From positions 62,001 to 126,000 of the forward strand of contig DCWA01000022.1 in NCBI GenBank assembly GCA_002327445.1: 64,000 nt of DNA, given 5' to 3'. The position numbers and the translations under genes are program-made. How positions within the stretch are numbered: position 1 is the first letter of the stretch; each line of letters opens with the position of its first letter. Source of the DNA: Desulfobacteraceae bacterium UBA2174. Lineage in GTDB: Bacteria; Desulfobacterota; Desulfobacteria; Desulfobacterales; UBA2174. Shown here piece after piece: positions 45,766 to 55,200 of the stretch. The notes below the pieces were generated by a model. The model searched no databases and was not told the origin of the DNA. It worked only from the letters and a program-made list of their open reading frames with translations.

Positions 45766-46323
45766 TCAAGCCATCAAATAGGTGTCCCGCAGGGTATGCA
45801 GCAGCGTGTGAAAGGCCTCGTGGGTCCCAACCCCGATGCGTTCGCGCTCCAGTCTCTCGAAGGATTCGAAGAGCCGGGCGTCGGTATCGGCGTCAAGCCG
45901 GGCATCGGCCATGGGGAAGAGCACCGTGTTTTCCTTAACGATATGGGCACGAAGCAGATCCACGTAAGCCATCATGGTCTGCTGAAGGTCGCCTCCAGCC
46001 GAACGGTCTCCGCCCCCGTAGCGCGCCCACGCAGCCTTGAACTTGGCCACGAGCTGTCGTCCGCTTTCGTGCTCACCGAGCAGCACGCCGATGGGGCCGT
46101 TTTGCCTGGCCACGCCTGCGGACTCCAGGGCGGGGAACAGGAATTCCTCTTCCTTGCCGTGGTGGCACTTGTCCACAAATACCGTCAGAAACGAGATGAT
46201 GCCATCCAGGTGGGCACTGTCCAGGGTTTCCCCCCGGCCCGCCTTCTCGCCGAGGGCCTGCATCACGCGCAGCATCAATTCGATGCCTTCGTGTTCATTC
46301 TTCAGTTCTTCAGTCGCCTTCAT
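45766..46323 (-). CDS. hemerythrin-domain protein
   Basis: A 185-residue hemerythrin HHE domain protein. The start is Met at 46323 (MKATEELKNEHEG) behind a GGAGGAG site; the longer open frame upstream is not used. Diiron ligands are in NEHEGIELML, FVDKCHHGKEEEFLFP, LGEHESGR and RAHIVKENTVLFPMAD. It may bind O2 or NO, or handle iron-sulfur damage as in YtfE relatives. Its place between the molybdopterin-binding gene and fprA supports a stress role. Confidence 0.88.
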   Translation of the reverse strand: MKATEELKNEHEGIELMLRVMQALGEKAGRGETLDSAHLDGIISFLTVFVDKCHHGKEEEFLFPALESAGVARQNGPIGVLLGEHESGRQLVAKFKAAWARYGGGDRSAGGDLQQTMMAYVDLLRAHIVKENTVLFPMADARLDADTDARLFESFERLERERIGVGTHEAFHTLLHTLRDTYLMA

Positions 46324-46373
46324 TTGATTCTCCTCCACCCAATTTTTTGTTGTCTCTGCCCAGACAGCCCTGG

Positions 46374-47405
46374 TCACGACCCCTTGCCGAAAGGACACAA
46401 AGGATAGCGGCACCGGGGGCAATCGAGGCACAACCCGCCGTGTCCCAAGCGGGCGATTTCATCGCGCGCCAATCGCTCGCCGGCCAAGATACGGGGAAGC
46501 ACCAGATCCAGGATTGTGGTCTGATGGTGAACCGCGCAGGCGGGAATCCCCACCACCGGCACTTCCTCGATCTCGGCCACCATCAGCATGGCACCGGGCA
46601 ATACCGGCGCGCCATAGAGGTCGGCCCGGCCCCCGGCCCGGCGGATGCCTTCGCGGGTGACGTCGTCGGGGTCCACCGACATCCCGCCGGTGGTCAAGAT
46701 CAGGTCCGCACCGTTGCCGATGAGCCGGCGGATTTCGGCGGCGATGATATCCGGATCGTCCGGCGCCACGGTGACTTCGCTTGTCTCGGAACCCAGGTCG
46801 GCGATCTTGGCGCGCACGATCGCCTCGAAGCGGTCCTCGATGAGGCGATGGAAGACCTCGTTGCCGGTGATCACCACACCGGCCCTGGCCTGGCGCAACG
46901 GTCTGACGGAAAAGATGCCGCTTTGCGCTTCCGCGATGGCGACCGCTTCCTGGACCACCGTCTTGCGGATCACCAAGGGAATGGCCCGGGTGCCGGCCAC
47001 CACGTCACCGGCAGCTACCCGGGTGTGGGTATGGCGCGATGCGCACATGATCTCGCCGAGGCGGTTGAAGCGCTCCAGGGCTTCCACCGCCACCGTGAGC
47101 AGGCCCGCCCTTTGGGCCGTCAGCAGGAGCTTGCCCTCCTTGGGTTCGCCGTCGAAACCGACCCCGGGGCCGCACAAAGCCGCTGCGATGGCCAGGGCGG
47201 CATCATTTTCGTGCAGGTGATCGGCATCAACCGCCAGCACATAGACATGGGATTTTCCCAGGCGCTGAAAATGGCAGATGTCGTCCGCACCGATGCGGTG
47301 GCCTTTGCGAAAGGCGGGCCCCTTGAATTCACCGGGACGAATTTCGGTGACGTCATGGGCCAGCACCAGGCCGATGGCGTCTTCGATCCTGACGGTCGTG
47401 TACAT
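46374..47405 (-). CDS. molybdopterin-binding (MoaB/MoeA-like) protein
   Basis: A 343-residue protein with a MogA/MoeA-type molybdopterin-binding domain in the C-terminal half (GVVITGNEV, TTGGMSVDPDDVTREGI, VPVVGIPACAVHH). The N-terminal part resembles the MoeA-related proteins found beside formate dehydrogenase and FmdE genes (IEDAIGLVLAHDVTEI, FRKGHRI). It ends with a Cys motif (CLDCPRCRYPLC). It could insert Mo or sense the molybdenum cofactor. Its neighbours FmdE and NarG fit a molybdoenzyme maturation role; the precise step is not known. Confidence 0.82.
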   Translation of the reverse strand: MYTTVRIEDAIGLVLAHDVTEIRPGEFKGPAFRKGHRIGADDICHFQRLGKSHVYVLAVDADHLHENDAALAIAAALCGPGVGFDGEPKEGKLLLTAQRAGLLTVAVEALERFNRLGEIMCASRHTHTRVAAGDVVAGTRAIPLVIRKTVVQEAVAIAEAQSGIFSVRPLRQARAGVVITGNEVFHRLIEDRFEAIVRAKIADLGSETSEVTVAPDDPDIIAAEIRRLIGNGADLILTTGGMSVDPDDVTREGIRRAGGRADLYGAPVLPGAMLMVAEIEEVPVVGIPACAVHHQTTILDLVLPRILAGERLARDEIARLGHGGLCLDCPRCRYPLCPFGKGS

Positions 47406-47455
47406 GGCACTGCCTTTATCAAGTTCTTGGAAAGCCTATGGTTTTCATTCCTTTG

Positions 47456-48052
47456 CTACGACGGCTGGCTCCTGGAGCGATAATACCCCTTTCCCTGGCA
47501 GGCCAGGCAGCGCTCTCCCTGGACGGCGGCAAAGGCTTCGCCGCAATCCGGACAGATGTTGATGCGGTCTTTTTTTTGACGATTGTAGAAGTCGGTCACC
47601 TGGATCGAGCGCTCGGACAGCACCGCCGGTCCAGCCGCCAGAACGTCCTCCAGAAGCATCTCCAGGGGCAGGGACTTCTTGGGCGCCAGGCGCATGAACC
47701 ACTGGTAGAGAACGGGAAAGGCCCGGGCCTTGGCAAGGTCGAACCAAACGCGGCAACCCTCGCGGGTGTGGCGATCGTAGAGGCTCAAGGCGTACTTGTC
47801 CCAGTCCAGAATCTTGAGCCACCCGTTGCCCACCGTGCAGGGGGTGAACAGTTGCACGGCGTCGGGCAGACAGTGACGGGTTTCGACGATCACGTCGGCT
47901 TCGATGCCGGATCCTATCAGTTCCTGGGCCCGATGGACCATGAACAGCCCCAGGACCATGCCGGGAGCCTTGAACCCGTGAAAGGCTTCGATTTCTTCCA
48001 GGCATTGGGCCAGGGGACGGCCGCAGGTCATTATCAAACTGTCATTTTTCAT
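47456..48052 (-). CDS. FmdE family protein with C-terminal zinc ribbon
   Basis: A 198-residue FmdE-type protein (formylmethanofuran dehydrogenase subunit E family). The core has FHGFKAPGMVLGLFM, ETRHCLPDAVQLFTPCTVGNGWLKI and LYDRHTREG, with the conserved Cys/His metal site. A C-terminal ribbon CPDCGEAF...CLACQGKGYY completes it. In bacteria these proteins accompany molybdenum enzymes, and a metal or pterin chaperone role has been suggested. It is 50 bp upstream of the molybdopterin-binding gene, in the same direction. Confidence 0.85.
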   Translation of the reverse strand: MKNDSLIMTCGRPLAQCLEEIEAFHGFKAPGMVLGLFMVHRAQELIGSGIEADVIVETRHCLPDAVQLFTPCTVGNGWLKILDWDKYALSLYDRHTREGCRVWFDLAKARAFPVLYQWFMRLAPKKSLPLEMLLEDVLAAGPAVLSERSIQVTDFYNRQKKDRINICPDCGEAFAAVQGERCLACQGKGYYRSRSQPS

Positions 48053-48080
48053 TTGGACCCTTGTATCCGTCAGTTCATCA

Positions 48081-49202
48081 TCATGGGCGTGCCTTCGAGG
48101 CGTTCAGCCCGGCCAGGATCTCGTGCAACATTCCCAGGAAAGTGATGAGCCAGGCCGCCATCGCCACATAGACGAAACCCTTGGGAATGGCCGAGATCAA
48201 TGGCGCCCGGGTCACCTCGGCCAACCGGTGAGTACAGACCGTGTACATGCCGAGGGGAAATACCGCGCCCCAGAACAGCGGGCTGTAGCGCAAGGGAAAT
48301 CGCCGATAGCCGTGACGCCACACGCCCAAAATGACCAGCATCGGGATCCACCATGTGGCGGTGGCCCAGAAGAAAAACGTGAAGCCCTTCAGGAAAGGCG
48401 TCAACTCGAACAAAAAAGGCGAACCGGGCGCGCCGGCGATCAATCCGGTGCCCCCTAAAGTGGTGATGGCCACGGCGCCCATGTTGATCCAGTAGGGCGG
48501 TGTCAGGTCATGGGGAGAGAAATGAAAGAACAAATAGCGATAGAAGATCAGCGAGATCACCCAGATATAGAGCATGCCCCCGAAGAGCCAGGTGATGAAG
48601 GCCATGAACAGGATCGGTTCCCTGTAGATGTGCAAAAATGGGGCGATGGCGGTGCTCAGCACGGTGACGGCTTGGGTGGCCACGATGGCCAAGAGCCATC
48701 CGCCGTTGATGCCTTGAGCAATGGAGGGCTTTTCTTCCTTGGTGATCAATCCGGTGAACAAGCCGTAAATCATGCAGAACCAGAGGGCAACCGTAACGCT
48801 CCACAACGCGCCGGCCACGGTGAACCGTCCGGTGAGCAGCAGTGTCTGGCTCCCCAGCACCCCGGAGGCGGCCACGGCGGTGAAGAATCCCATGCCGAGG
48901 GTATGGTCGCGAAAGTCGTTGCGGAATCGCTGGGTGAAAAAAACGATCCGGGCGATGTACATGATCCATAAGACGATGTAGGCGGCGGCATTGATGCCCA
49001 GAAGCGCCGATGCGATCGTGCCGAAACCCTGATAGTGGGCCGCAATGGAGACGATGCCGGTGGACATCACCAGGGCGAAATAGGCCGGGTTGAGGGTTTC
49101 GATGGCGCGCGCCAACCCCCCTGCCACCCGAATCTGGCCAAGTGGTGATGGTTGTCCGGGAGCCTGCCGCTCGGATGTTTCAGCGTTTTTTTCCGATGCC
49201 AT
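48081..49202 (-). CDS. TDT/TehA-family membrane transporter
   Basis: A protein of about 373 residues with ten hydrophobic segments, of the tellurite-resistance/dicarboxylate (SLAC1/TehA) family. The first helix carries the family pattern LNPAYFALVMSTGIVSIAA. ATG 49202 (MASEKNAE, with GGAG nine bases upstream) is preferred to GTG 49217, which is only 6 bp from the preceding stop. Family members move small monovalent or dicarboxylate anions. Its position after narI makes an anion such as nitrate or nitrite attractive, but nothing in the sequence proves it. Confidence 0.82.
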   Translation of the reverse strand: MASEKNAETSERQAPGQPSPLGQIRVAGGLARAIETLNPAYFALVMSTGIVSIAAHYQGFGTIASALLGINAAAYIVLWIMYIARIVFFTQRFRNDFRDHTLGMGFFTAVAASGVLGSQTLLLTGRFTVAGALWSVTVALWFCMIYGLFTGLITKEEKPSIAQGINGGWLLAIVATQAVTVLSTAIAPFLHIYREPILFMAFITWLFGGMLYIWVISLIFYRYLFFHFSPHDLTPPYWINMGAVAITTLGGTGLIAGAPGSPFLFELTPFLKGFTFFFWATATWWIPMLVILGVWRHGYRRFPLRYSPLFWGAVFPLGMYTVCTHRLAEVTRAPLISAIPKGFVYVAMAAWLITFLGMLHEILAGLNASKARP

Positions 49203-49223
49203 GGGCAAGTACTCCACTACCCC

Positions 49224-49547
49224 TTACGCGGTTTCGGATTTGGGATAAAAGACCGCCGTCAACGTGATCGCAACAAACAGGACGAGCCCGGCGGTGCCCG
49301 GCAGCATCCAGGTCCGGAAGAACCGGTCAGCCTCCGTTTCGGTCAATTTTTGCACCTGCTCGCGGGTGCCGTCGGCCGGATGGCCGGATGGGGAAGCGTG
49401 GACGATGACACTGCCGGTCGCGATGGATCGTCCCGGATCTTCCGCCGCCCCCGCGATTGCCGCCGAAGTGAAAAGCGCCCCCAAGATCAATGCCTTCAAG
49501 AAAGAGTGGGCAACTCCCCGCCCGAATCTGCCGTGATCGAACGTCAT
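49224..49547 (-). CDS. small membrane protein between narI and the transporter
   Basis: A 107-residue protein of unknown function. It has an N-terminal signal or membrane segment (FLKALILGALFTSAAIAGAAE), a polar middle of about 45 residues, and one C-terminal transmembrane helix (TWMLPGTAGLVLFVAITLTAVFY). ATG 49547 is chosen over TTG 49550. No family recognised. It is 22 bp from the transporter start and 48 bp past narI, so it is part of the operon; an accessory to either is possible. Confidence 0.7.
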   Translation of the reverse strand: MTFDHGRFGRGVAHSFLKALILGALFTSAAIAGAAEDPGRSIATGSVIVHASPSGHPADGTREQVQKLTETEADRFFRTWMLPGTAGLVLFVAITLTAVFYPKSETA

Positions 49548-49595
49548 CAAAATATTTTCTCCATCGCTGGGTGATGTTCAAATCCGCTGCCGCGA

Positions 49596-50267
49596 TCAGC
49601 CCTGTACCAGACGGCGCATCACGATGGGCCGCCGCAGCAGGTAGTAGATCGGCACGCTCCAGATGTGCACCAGGCGACTGAAGGGCGAAAAGCCCAGCAA
49701 GGCCCAGGCCGCGGTGACATGCAGCTTGTAGCTCAGGGGCACTTCGCGCATCAGCGTGGGATCCGGGGTGAAGGTCACGATGCCGCGAATCCAGGGCGCC
49801 AGGGTGTAGAGCACGTTGTAATGGCCGAAGAGCACGTTGTAGAGCCCCAGGCCGATCACCACGATCAGGGCGCCGACGGTCACGGCATCGTTGACGGTGG
49901 TCACGACCCGGACCCGCGGCTGGACCAGGCGCCGCCAGGCCAGCAGCAGGATGCCGATGAAGGCCGCCACGCCCACCGCCAGCCCGCTCCAGTAGGCGAC
50001 AGTCATGTGGGCGTCCGCCCTGATGCCGAACAGGTCGAACACGCGCTGGGGGATCAGCAGGCCGCCGGCGTGGCCAAAGAAAGTGAAGATGATCCCCCAG
50101 TGAAAAAGAGTGGAGCCGGCCCAGAGGGACTTTTTTTCGAGAAATTCGCTGGAGCGCGCCGTCCAGCCGTAGCGGTCGGTGATGTAGCGACAGGCGTGCC
50201 CCAAGACGAAAGCGGTGAGGCAAAGATAGGGGAAAACGGTGAACACGAGGGTATAGGCAAGATCCAT
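49596..50267 (-). CDS. narI: respiratory nitrate reductase gamma subunit (cytochrome b)
   Basis: A 223-residue NarI with five transmembrane helices that carries two b hemes and oxidises quinol. The start is Met at 50267 (MDLAYTLVFTVFPYLC) behind GGAGGG. Histidines of the heme pockets are in VLGHACRYI, LFHWGIIFTFFGHAGG and LHVTAAWALLGFSPFSRLVHIWSVP. It anchors NarGH on the cytoplasmic face. It lies last in the narGHJI order. Confidence 0.93.
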   Translation of the reverse strand: MDLAYTLVFTVFPYLCLTAFVLGHACRYITDRYGWTARSSEFLEKKSLWAGSTLFHWGIIFTFFGHAGGLLIPQRVFDLFGIRADAHMTVAYWSGLAVGVAAFIGILLLAWRRLVQPRVRVVTTVNDAVTVGALIVVIGLGLYNVLFGHYNVLYTLAPWIRGIVTFTPDPTLMREVPLSYKLHVTAAWALLGFSPFSRLVHIWSVPIYYLLRRPIVMRRLVQG

Positions 50268-50286
50268 GGCGCCCTCCAGGTTTGCT

Positions 50287-50862
50287 TTACAGGCCGCCGG
50301 ATACCGGCGGGTGAGGATCGTTTCCGTCCGCCTGCTCCGGACTGCACAAACCGGCCAGCGGGGCCAGCAGGGCGGCATAGGCCGGCGCGTCGGAAGCCAG
50401 CCGCGCGACGTAGGCCCCCAGTCCTTCCAAAGTCCGCCACACCGCCGCGTTGCGGTCGGCCTCGGGGCGGATCGAGAGAAATTCGAGCATCAGGGGCAGG
50501 TAATCGGGCAACTCGCCGGTGGTCGGCGTCCACCCCGCCGCCGCATAGGTGCGCGCCAGGTCCGCCAGGGCCGCGGCCCGCTGCTCCGTGTCGCCAAAGG
50601 CATGATAGGTCAGATTCAGGGTCAGGGCCGGATTCATGTCGAAGGCGGTGGTGTATTTTTCCTGCCAAACGAGAGGGCCGTGGGACTTGATCTCCTCAAG
50701 TAAACTTTCCGCCGAATCGGCCAAGGGGCCGGGCGGCAGCCGGTTGGCGGTGGCTTCCATCGCCGGCAGGTCTGCGAAGAACCCTTCATCCGGATACTGC
50801 AGCAGCCGGGATACCAGGGCCATGGCGTCGGCGGTCAGGGTATTTTCCCTTTCCGTTTTCAT
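50287..50862 (-). CDS. narJ: nitrate reductase assembly chaperone
   Basis: A 191-residue NarJ/TorD-type chaperone that binds the NarG N-terminus and helps load the molybdenum cofactor; it is not part of the final enzyme. Recognisable blocks are SRLLQYPDEGF, the conserved Y/F-D region EKYTTAFDMNPALTLNLTYHAFGD, and LPDYLPLMLEFLSI. The TGATG junction couples it to narH. Confidence 0.92.
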   Translation of the reverse strand: MKTERENTLTADAMALVSRLLQYPDEGFFADLPAMEATANRLPPGPLADSAESLLEEIKSHGPLVWQEKYTTAFDMNPALTLNLTYHAFGDTEQRAAALADLARTYAAAGWTPTTGELPDYLPLMLEFLSIRPEADRNAAVWRTLEGLGAYVARLASDAPAYAALLAPLAGLCSPEQADGNDPHPPVSGGL

Positions 50863-52283
50863 CAGACGGCGTCTCCGTAGCCGCAGGCCCCCTGGCGCCG
50901 GTAGATGCCGTCATCGGCCACCGGGGCCGTGGGCAGCACGAAGCGCTCGGCCAGGGGTGCCAGGGCCAGCAGGCGGTAGATCTTTTCCACTGTTTCCGGG
51001 TCCAGGCCCACGGCGTCGAGGGGCTTCGGGGCGTCCCTCCCTTCGACGCGCCGGACGCGCATGAATTCGCGCATGGCGCCCAGCCGCTTGAGGGCCAGCC
51101 GCACCGGCGGCTCGTCGCCCGCGGTGAGCAGGTTGGCCAGATAGGCCACCGGGATGCGCAACTGGTCCAGGGCGTCGACGGTTTCCCCGGATGCCACTCG
51201 GCTGGCCACCGGGCTCAAGGGCGGCACGTACCAGACCATGGGCAGGGTGCGAAACTCCGGGTGCAGGGGCAGGGCCAGGCGCCACTCTTTGATCAGGGCA
51301 TGGACCGGGGAGTGCCGGGCCGCAGCCAGGACGTTTTCGGCGATCCCCTGGGACCGGGCGGCCTTTTGTACATTTGCATCCCGGGGATCCAGCAGCAGGT
51401 CGAGGTGGGCCGGGTAGATCTGCCGGGGGTCCGGTGTGGCCGCGGCTTCGGACACGTGTTCGGCATCGTAGAGCAACACGCCCAGGTAACGGATGCGGCC
51501 GACGCAACTGTGGGCGCAGAGGGTCGGCAGCCCCGCCTCCAGGCGCGGGTAGCAAAGGATGCATTTTTCCGCACGGCCGGTCTGCCAGTTGAAGTAGACT
51601 TTCTTGTAAGGGCAGCCCGAGACGCAGTAGCGCCAGCCGCGGCAACGTTCCTGGTCCACCAGCACGATCCCGTCCTCGGCGCGTTTGTACAGTGCCCCGG
51701 ACGGGCAGGAGGCCACGCAGGCCGGGTTGAGGCAGTGCTCGCAGAGCCGTGGCAGCCAGAACATGAACACGTCGCGAAACTGGAGATAGGCGTCCTTCTC
51801 CAGTCCGCTGAAATTCGGATCGCCGGATCCGGTTTCGGCCAGGCCGGCCAGATCGTCCTCCCAGTTGGGCCCCCACTTGGGATCCATCGGCTCCCCGGTC
51901 AGCTGCGACCGCGGGCGCACCGAGGGCTGGTGGCGGCGCCGGGGGCTGTCGATGAGCCGCTGATAGTCGTAGTCCCAGGGCTCGTAGTAATCGTCGATGG
52001 TCGGCAGGTCCGGGTTGTGGAAGATGTTGAGAGCCTTGTGAACCTTGCCGCCGGCCTTGAGCCGCAAATGACCGTTTTCAAGTTCCCATCCGCCCCGGTG
52101 CCGCTCCTGGTCTTCCCACTGTTTGGGATACCCGATGCCCGGCTTGCACTCGACGTTGTTGAACCACATGTACTCGGCGCCCGGGCGGTTGGTCCACACG
52201 TTCTTGCAGGGAATGGAGCAGGTGTGGCAGCCGATGCACTTGTCCAGGTTCAACACCATGGCGATCTGCACGCTAATCTTCAT
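50862..52283 (-). CDS. narH: respiratory nitrate reductase beta subunit
   Basis: A 473-residue iron-sulfur subunit carrying three 4Fe-4S and one 3Fe-4S cluster. Motifs are CIGCHTCSIPCKNVW (N-terminus), CEHCLNPACVASCPSGA, CRGWRYCVSGCPYKKVYFNW and CILCYPRLEAGLPTLC. The Trp in CRGWRYC marks the 3Fe-4S site typical of NarH. It relays electrons from NarI to NarG. It overlaps narG by 11 bp and narJ by one. Confidence 0.96.
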   Translation of the reverse strand: MKISVQIAMVLNLDKCIGCHTCSIPCKNVWTNRPGAEYMWFNNVECKPGIGYPKQWEDQERHRGGWELENGHLRLKAGGKVHKALNIFHNPDLPTIDDYYEPWDYDYQRLIDSPRRRHQPSVRPRSQLTGEPMDPKWGPNWEDDLAGLAETGSGDPNFSGLEKDAYLQFRDVFMFWLPRLCEHCLNPACVASCPSGALYKRAEDGIVLVDQERCRGWRYCVSGCPYKKVYFNWQTGRAEKCILCYPRLEAGLPTLCAHSCVGRIRYLGVLLYDAEHVSEAAATPDPRQIYPAHLDLLLDPRDANVQKAARSQGIAENVLAAARHSPVHALIKEWRLALPLHPEFRTLPMVWYVPPLSPVASRVASGETVDALDQLRIPVAYLANLLTAGDEPPVRLALKRLGAMREFMRVRRVEGRDAPKPLDAVGLDPETVEKIYRLLALAPLAERFVLPTAPVADDGIYRRQGACGYGDAV

Positions 52284-55200
52284 ACCAGTCCACCTCTCCC
52301 GCCTTGCGCACCACGATCATCTCGTCGCGCTGGGCGCCGATGGGTCCATAGTAGTTGAAGCCGTAGCTGAGCTGGGCATAGCCGCCGATCATGTGGGTCG
52401 GCTTGACCATGATGCGCGTGACGCTGTTGTGGGTGCCGCCCCGCTTTCCCGTGCGCGGCGAGCCAGGCGTGTTGATCAGCCGTTCCTGGGCGTGGTACAT
52501 GAACGCCTTGCCCGGCGGGATCCGCGGGCTGACCACGGCCTTGGCCATCACCACCCCGTTGACGTTGAAGCATTCCACCCAGTCGTTGTCGCGCACCTCG
52601 ATCTTGACGGCGTCCTCGTCGTTGAGCCAGATCGCCTCCCCGCCGCGAAAGAGGGTCAGCATGGTCAACGTGTCCGAGTAGGTGCTGTGGATCGACCACT
52701 TGGAATGGGGGGTGAGATAGTTGAGCACGATCTCCTTGCCCGGCTCGCGGGCCAACTGCGTCGAAGCGAAGGCGTGGGCCTCCAGGGGCGGCCGGTACAA
52801 GGGCAGGTGTTCGCCGAAGTCGCGCATCCAGGGATGATCCTGGTAGAACTGGGCCCGGCCGGTGAGGGTGCGAAAGGGCACTTTCTGCTCGATGTTGATG
52901 ACAAAGGGCGAGTAGCGCCGGGTTTCCGATTCGATGCCGCTCCAGATGGGCGAGGTGATGATCTTGCGCGGCTGAACGGTGAGATCGTCGAAGCGAAAGC
53001 GCTCCGCCTGGCGGGGCGTGCTGAGATGGCGGAGCGGCATGCCGGTGCGTTTTTCCAGCACTTTCCATGACTTGACCGCCGTTTCGCCGTTGGTCTCCGG
53101 GGCCAGCATCAGGATGGTCTCCGCGGCCTGCCTGGCCGTCTCCATCATCGGCCGGCCCCGGCTCGGTCCGTCCTCGGCCACCGTGCCCAGGGATGCCTTG
53201 AGGGCCGCCACCTCTTCCTCCGCCTTCCACATGATCCCCTTGGATCCGACCCCCACGGTTTCGGCCAGGGGGCCCAGGGCCGTCATCATCTTGTAGACGT
53301 TGGGATAGTCGCGGGCCACCACCGTCAGGGCCGGCAGGGTGCGCCCCGGCACCGGTTCGCACTCGTCCCGGCGCCAGTCCCGCACTTCGGCCCGGGCGAT
53401 CTCCCCCGGGCTGTCGTGCATCAGGGGCGTGGCCACGAGGTCCTTTTGAAGGCCGAGGTGCTTTTCGGCCAGGCGCGAAAAGGTCCGGGCGATGGTCTTG
53501 AACTGCTCCCAGTTGGTGCGCGCCTCCCAGGGCGGGTCGATGGCCGGGTTGAAGGAATGGATGAAGGGATGCATGTCGGTGGTGTTGAGGTCATGCATCT
53601 CGTACCAGCCGGCCGCCGGCAGGGCGATGTCGGCGTACATGGCGCTGGTGGACATGCGCAGCTCCATGGTCACCAGCAGATCGAGCTTGCCCTCGGGCGC
53701 CGGCTCGCGCCAGGTGATCTCTTGCGGCCGCAGGGGGCCGTCTTCGTTGAGCACGGCGTGATCGGCGCCCAGCAGGTGCTTGAGAAAGTATTCGTGCCCC
53801 TTGCCGCTGGCACCCAGCAGGTTGGCCCGCCAGAGAAAAAGAACCCGTGGGAAATTTCGGGGATGGTCGGGGTCTTCCACGGCAAAACGCAGATCGCCGC
53901 GTTTGAGCGCCGCCACCGTGTGGGCTACGATAGCCTCGTTGGAATCGGCTCCCGCGGCTTCGGCCTCGCGCACCAGGTCCAGCGGATTGCGGTCGAACTG
54001 GGGATAGGACGGCAGCCATCCCAGGCGGGCGGCCACGGCGTTGTAGTCGGCCATGTGGGAAGCCGCCGGGCGCTCCGCCAAGGGGGAAACGAGGTTTTCG
54101 GGCGCCAGGGTGTCGTAGCGCCACTGGCCGCTGGCAAAGTAGTAGAAAGAAGTACCGTTTTGCAGCCGCGGCGGCCGCAGCCAGTCCAGGGCGAAGGCCA
54201 CCTGGGACCAGGCCGCCTGGGGCCGCACCTTTTCCTGGCCCACGTAGTGTGCCCAACCGCCGCCGTTGACGCCCTGGCAGCCGCAGAGGGTGGTCAGGTT
54301 GATGATCGCCCGGTAGACCATGTCGCTGTGGTACCAGTGGTTGGTGCCGGCGCCGAGAAAGATCATCGACTTGCCGCGCGTCTTTTCGGCGTTTTCCGCA
54401 AACTCGCGGGCCACCCGAATTGCATCGGCCGCCGGCACCCCGGTGATGGCCTCCTGCCAGGCGGTGGTGCAGGGTTTGGGGTCGCTTTCGTCCAAAGGGT
54501 AGTCGGCCGGCCGTTCGGGGGCCCCGGGCAGCGGCACGCCCAGTTGGGCCGCCATGAGATCGAAGACCGTGGCCACCTGGAGATCGCCCCGGGCCGTGTT
54601 CACGGTCTTGACCGGGACGATGCCGGCCTTGGTGCCGGGTTCTCCGGTATCGAAGCGCGCCAGACGGATAGTCCGCCAGGCATCGGGGTTTTGCGCCAGG
54701 CTCAGCAGGGGATCGACGGGCTTGCCGTCGGCTTCCAGCGCCAGGTTCCAGCGGCCCTCCTCGTTCCAGCGGAAGCCGATGCTGCCGTTGGGGACCTTGA
54801 ACCCTTCGCCGTCGCAAACCACGGTTTTCCAGTCGGCGTTGTTGGTCTCCAGCCCAAGGTCGGCGGCGCGCAGGAAGGGGCCGGGGACGCGGGTCCCGTC
54901 GCGGTCTTCCAGAACCACCAGAAACGGCAGGTCGGTGTAGCGCTTGGCGTAATCGACAAAGTAGGGCACCTGGCGCCGGACGTAGAATTCCTCGAAAACC
55001 ACCCGGGTCATGGCCATGGCCAGGGCGGCGTCGGTGCCGGCGCGGGCCGGCAGCCAGGTGTCGGCGAACTTGACCGACTCGGCGTAGTCAGGGGCCACCG
55101 CCGCCACCCGGGCCCCCCGGTAGCGGGCCTCGGTATAAAAGTGGGCGTCCGGGGTGCGGGTCATGGGCAGGTTGGTGCCCCAGACGATCATGTAGCTGGA

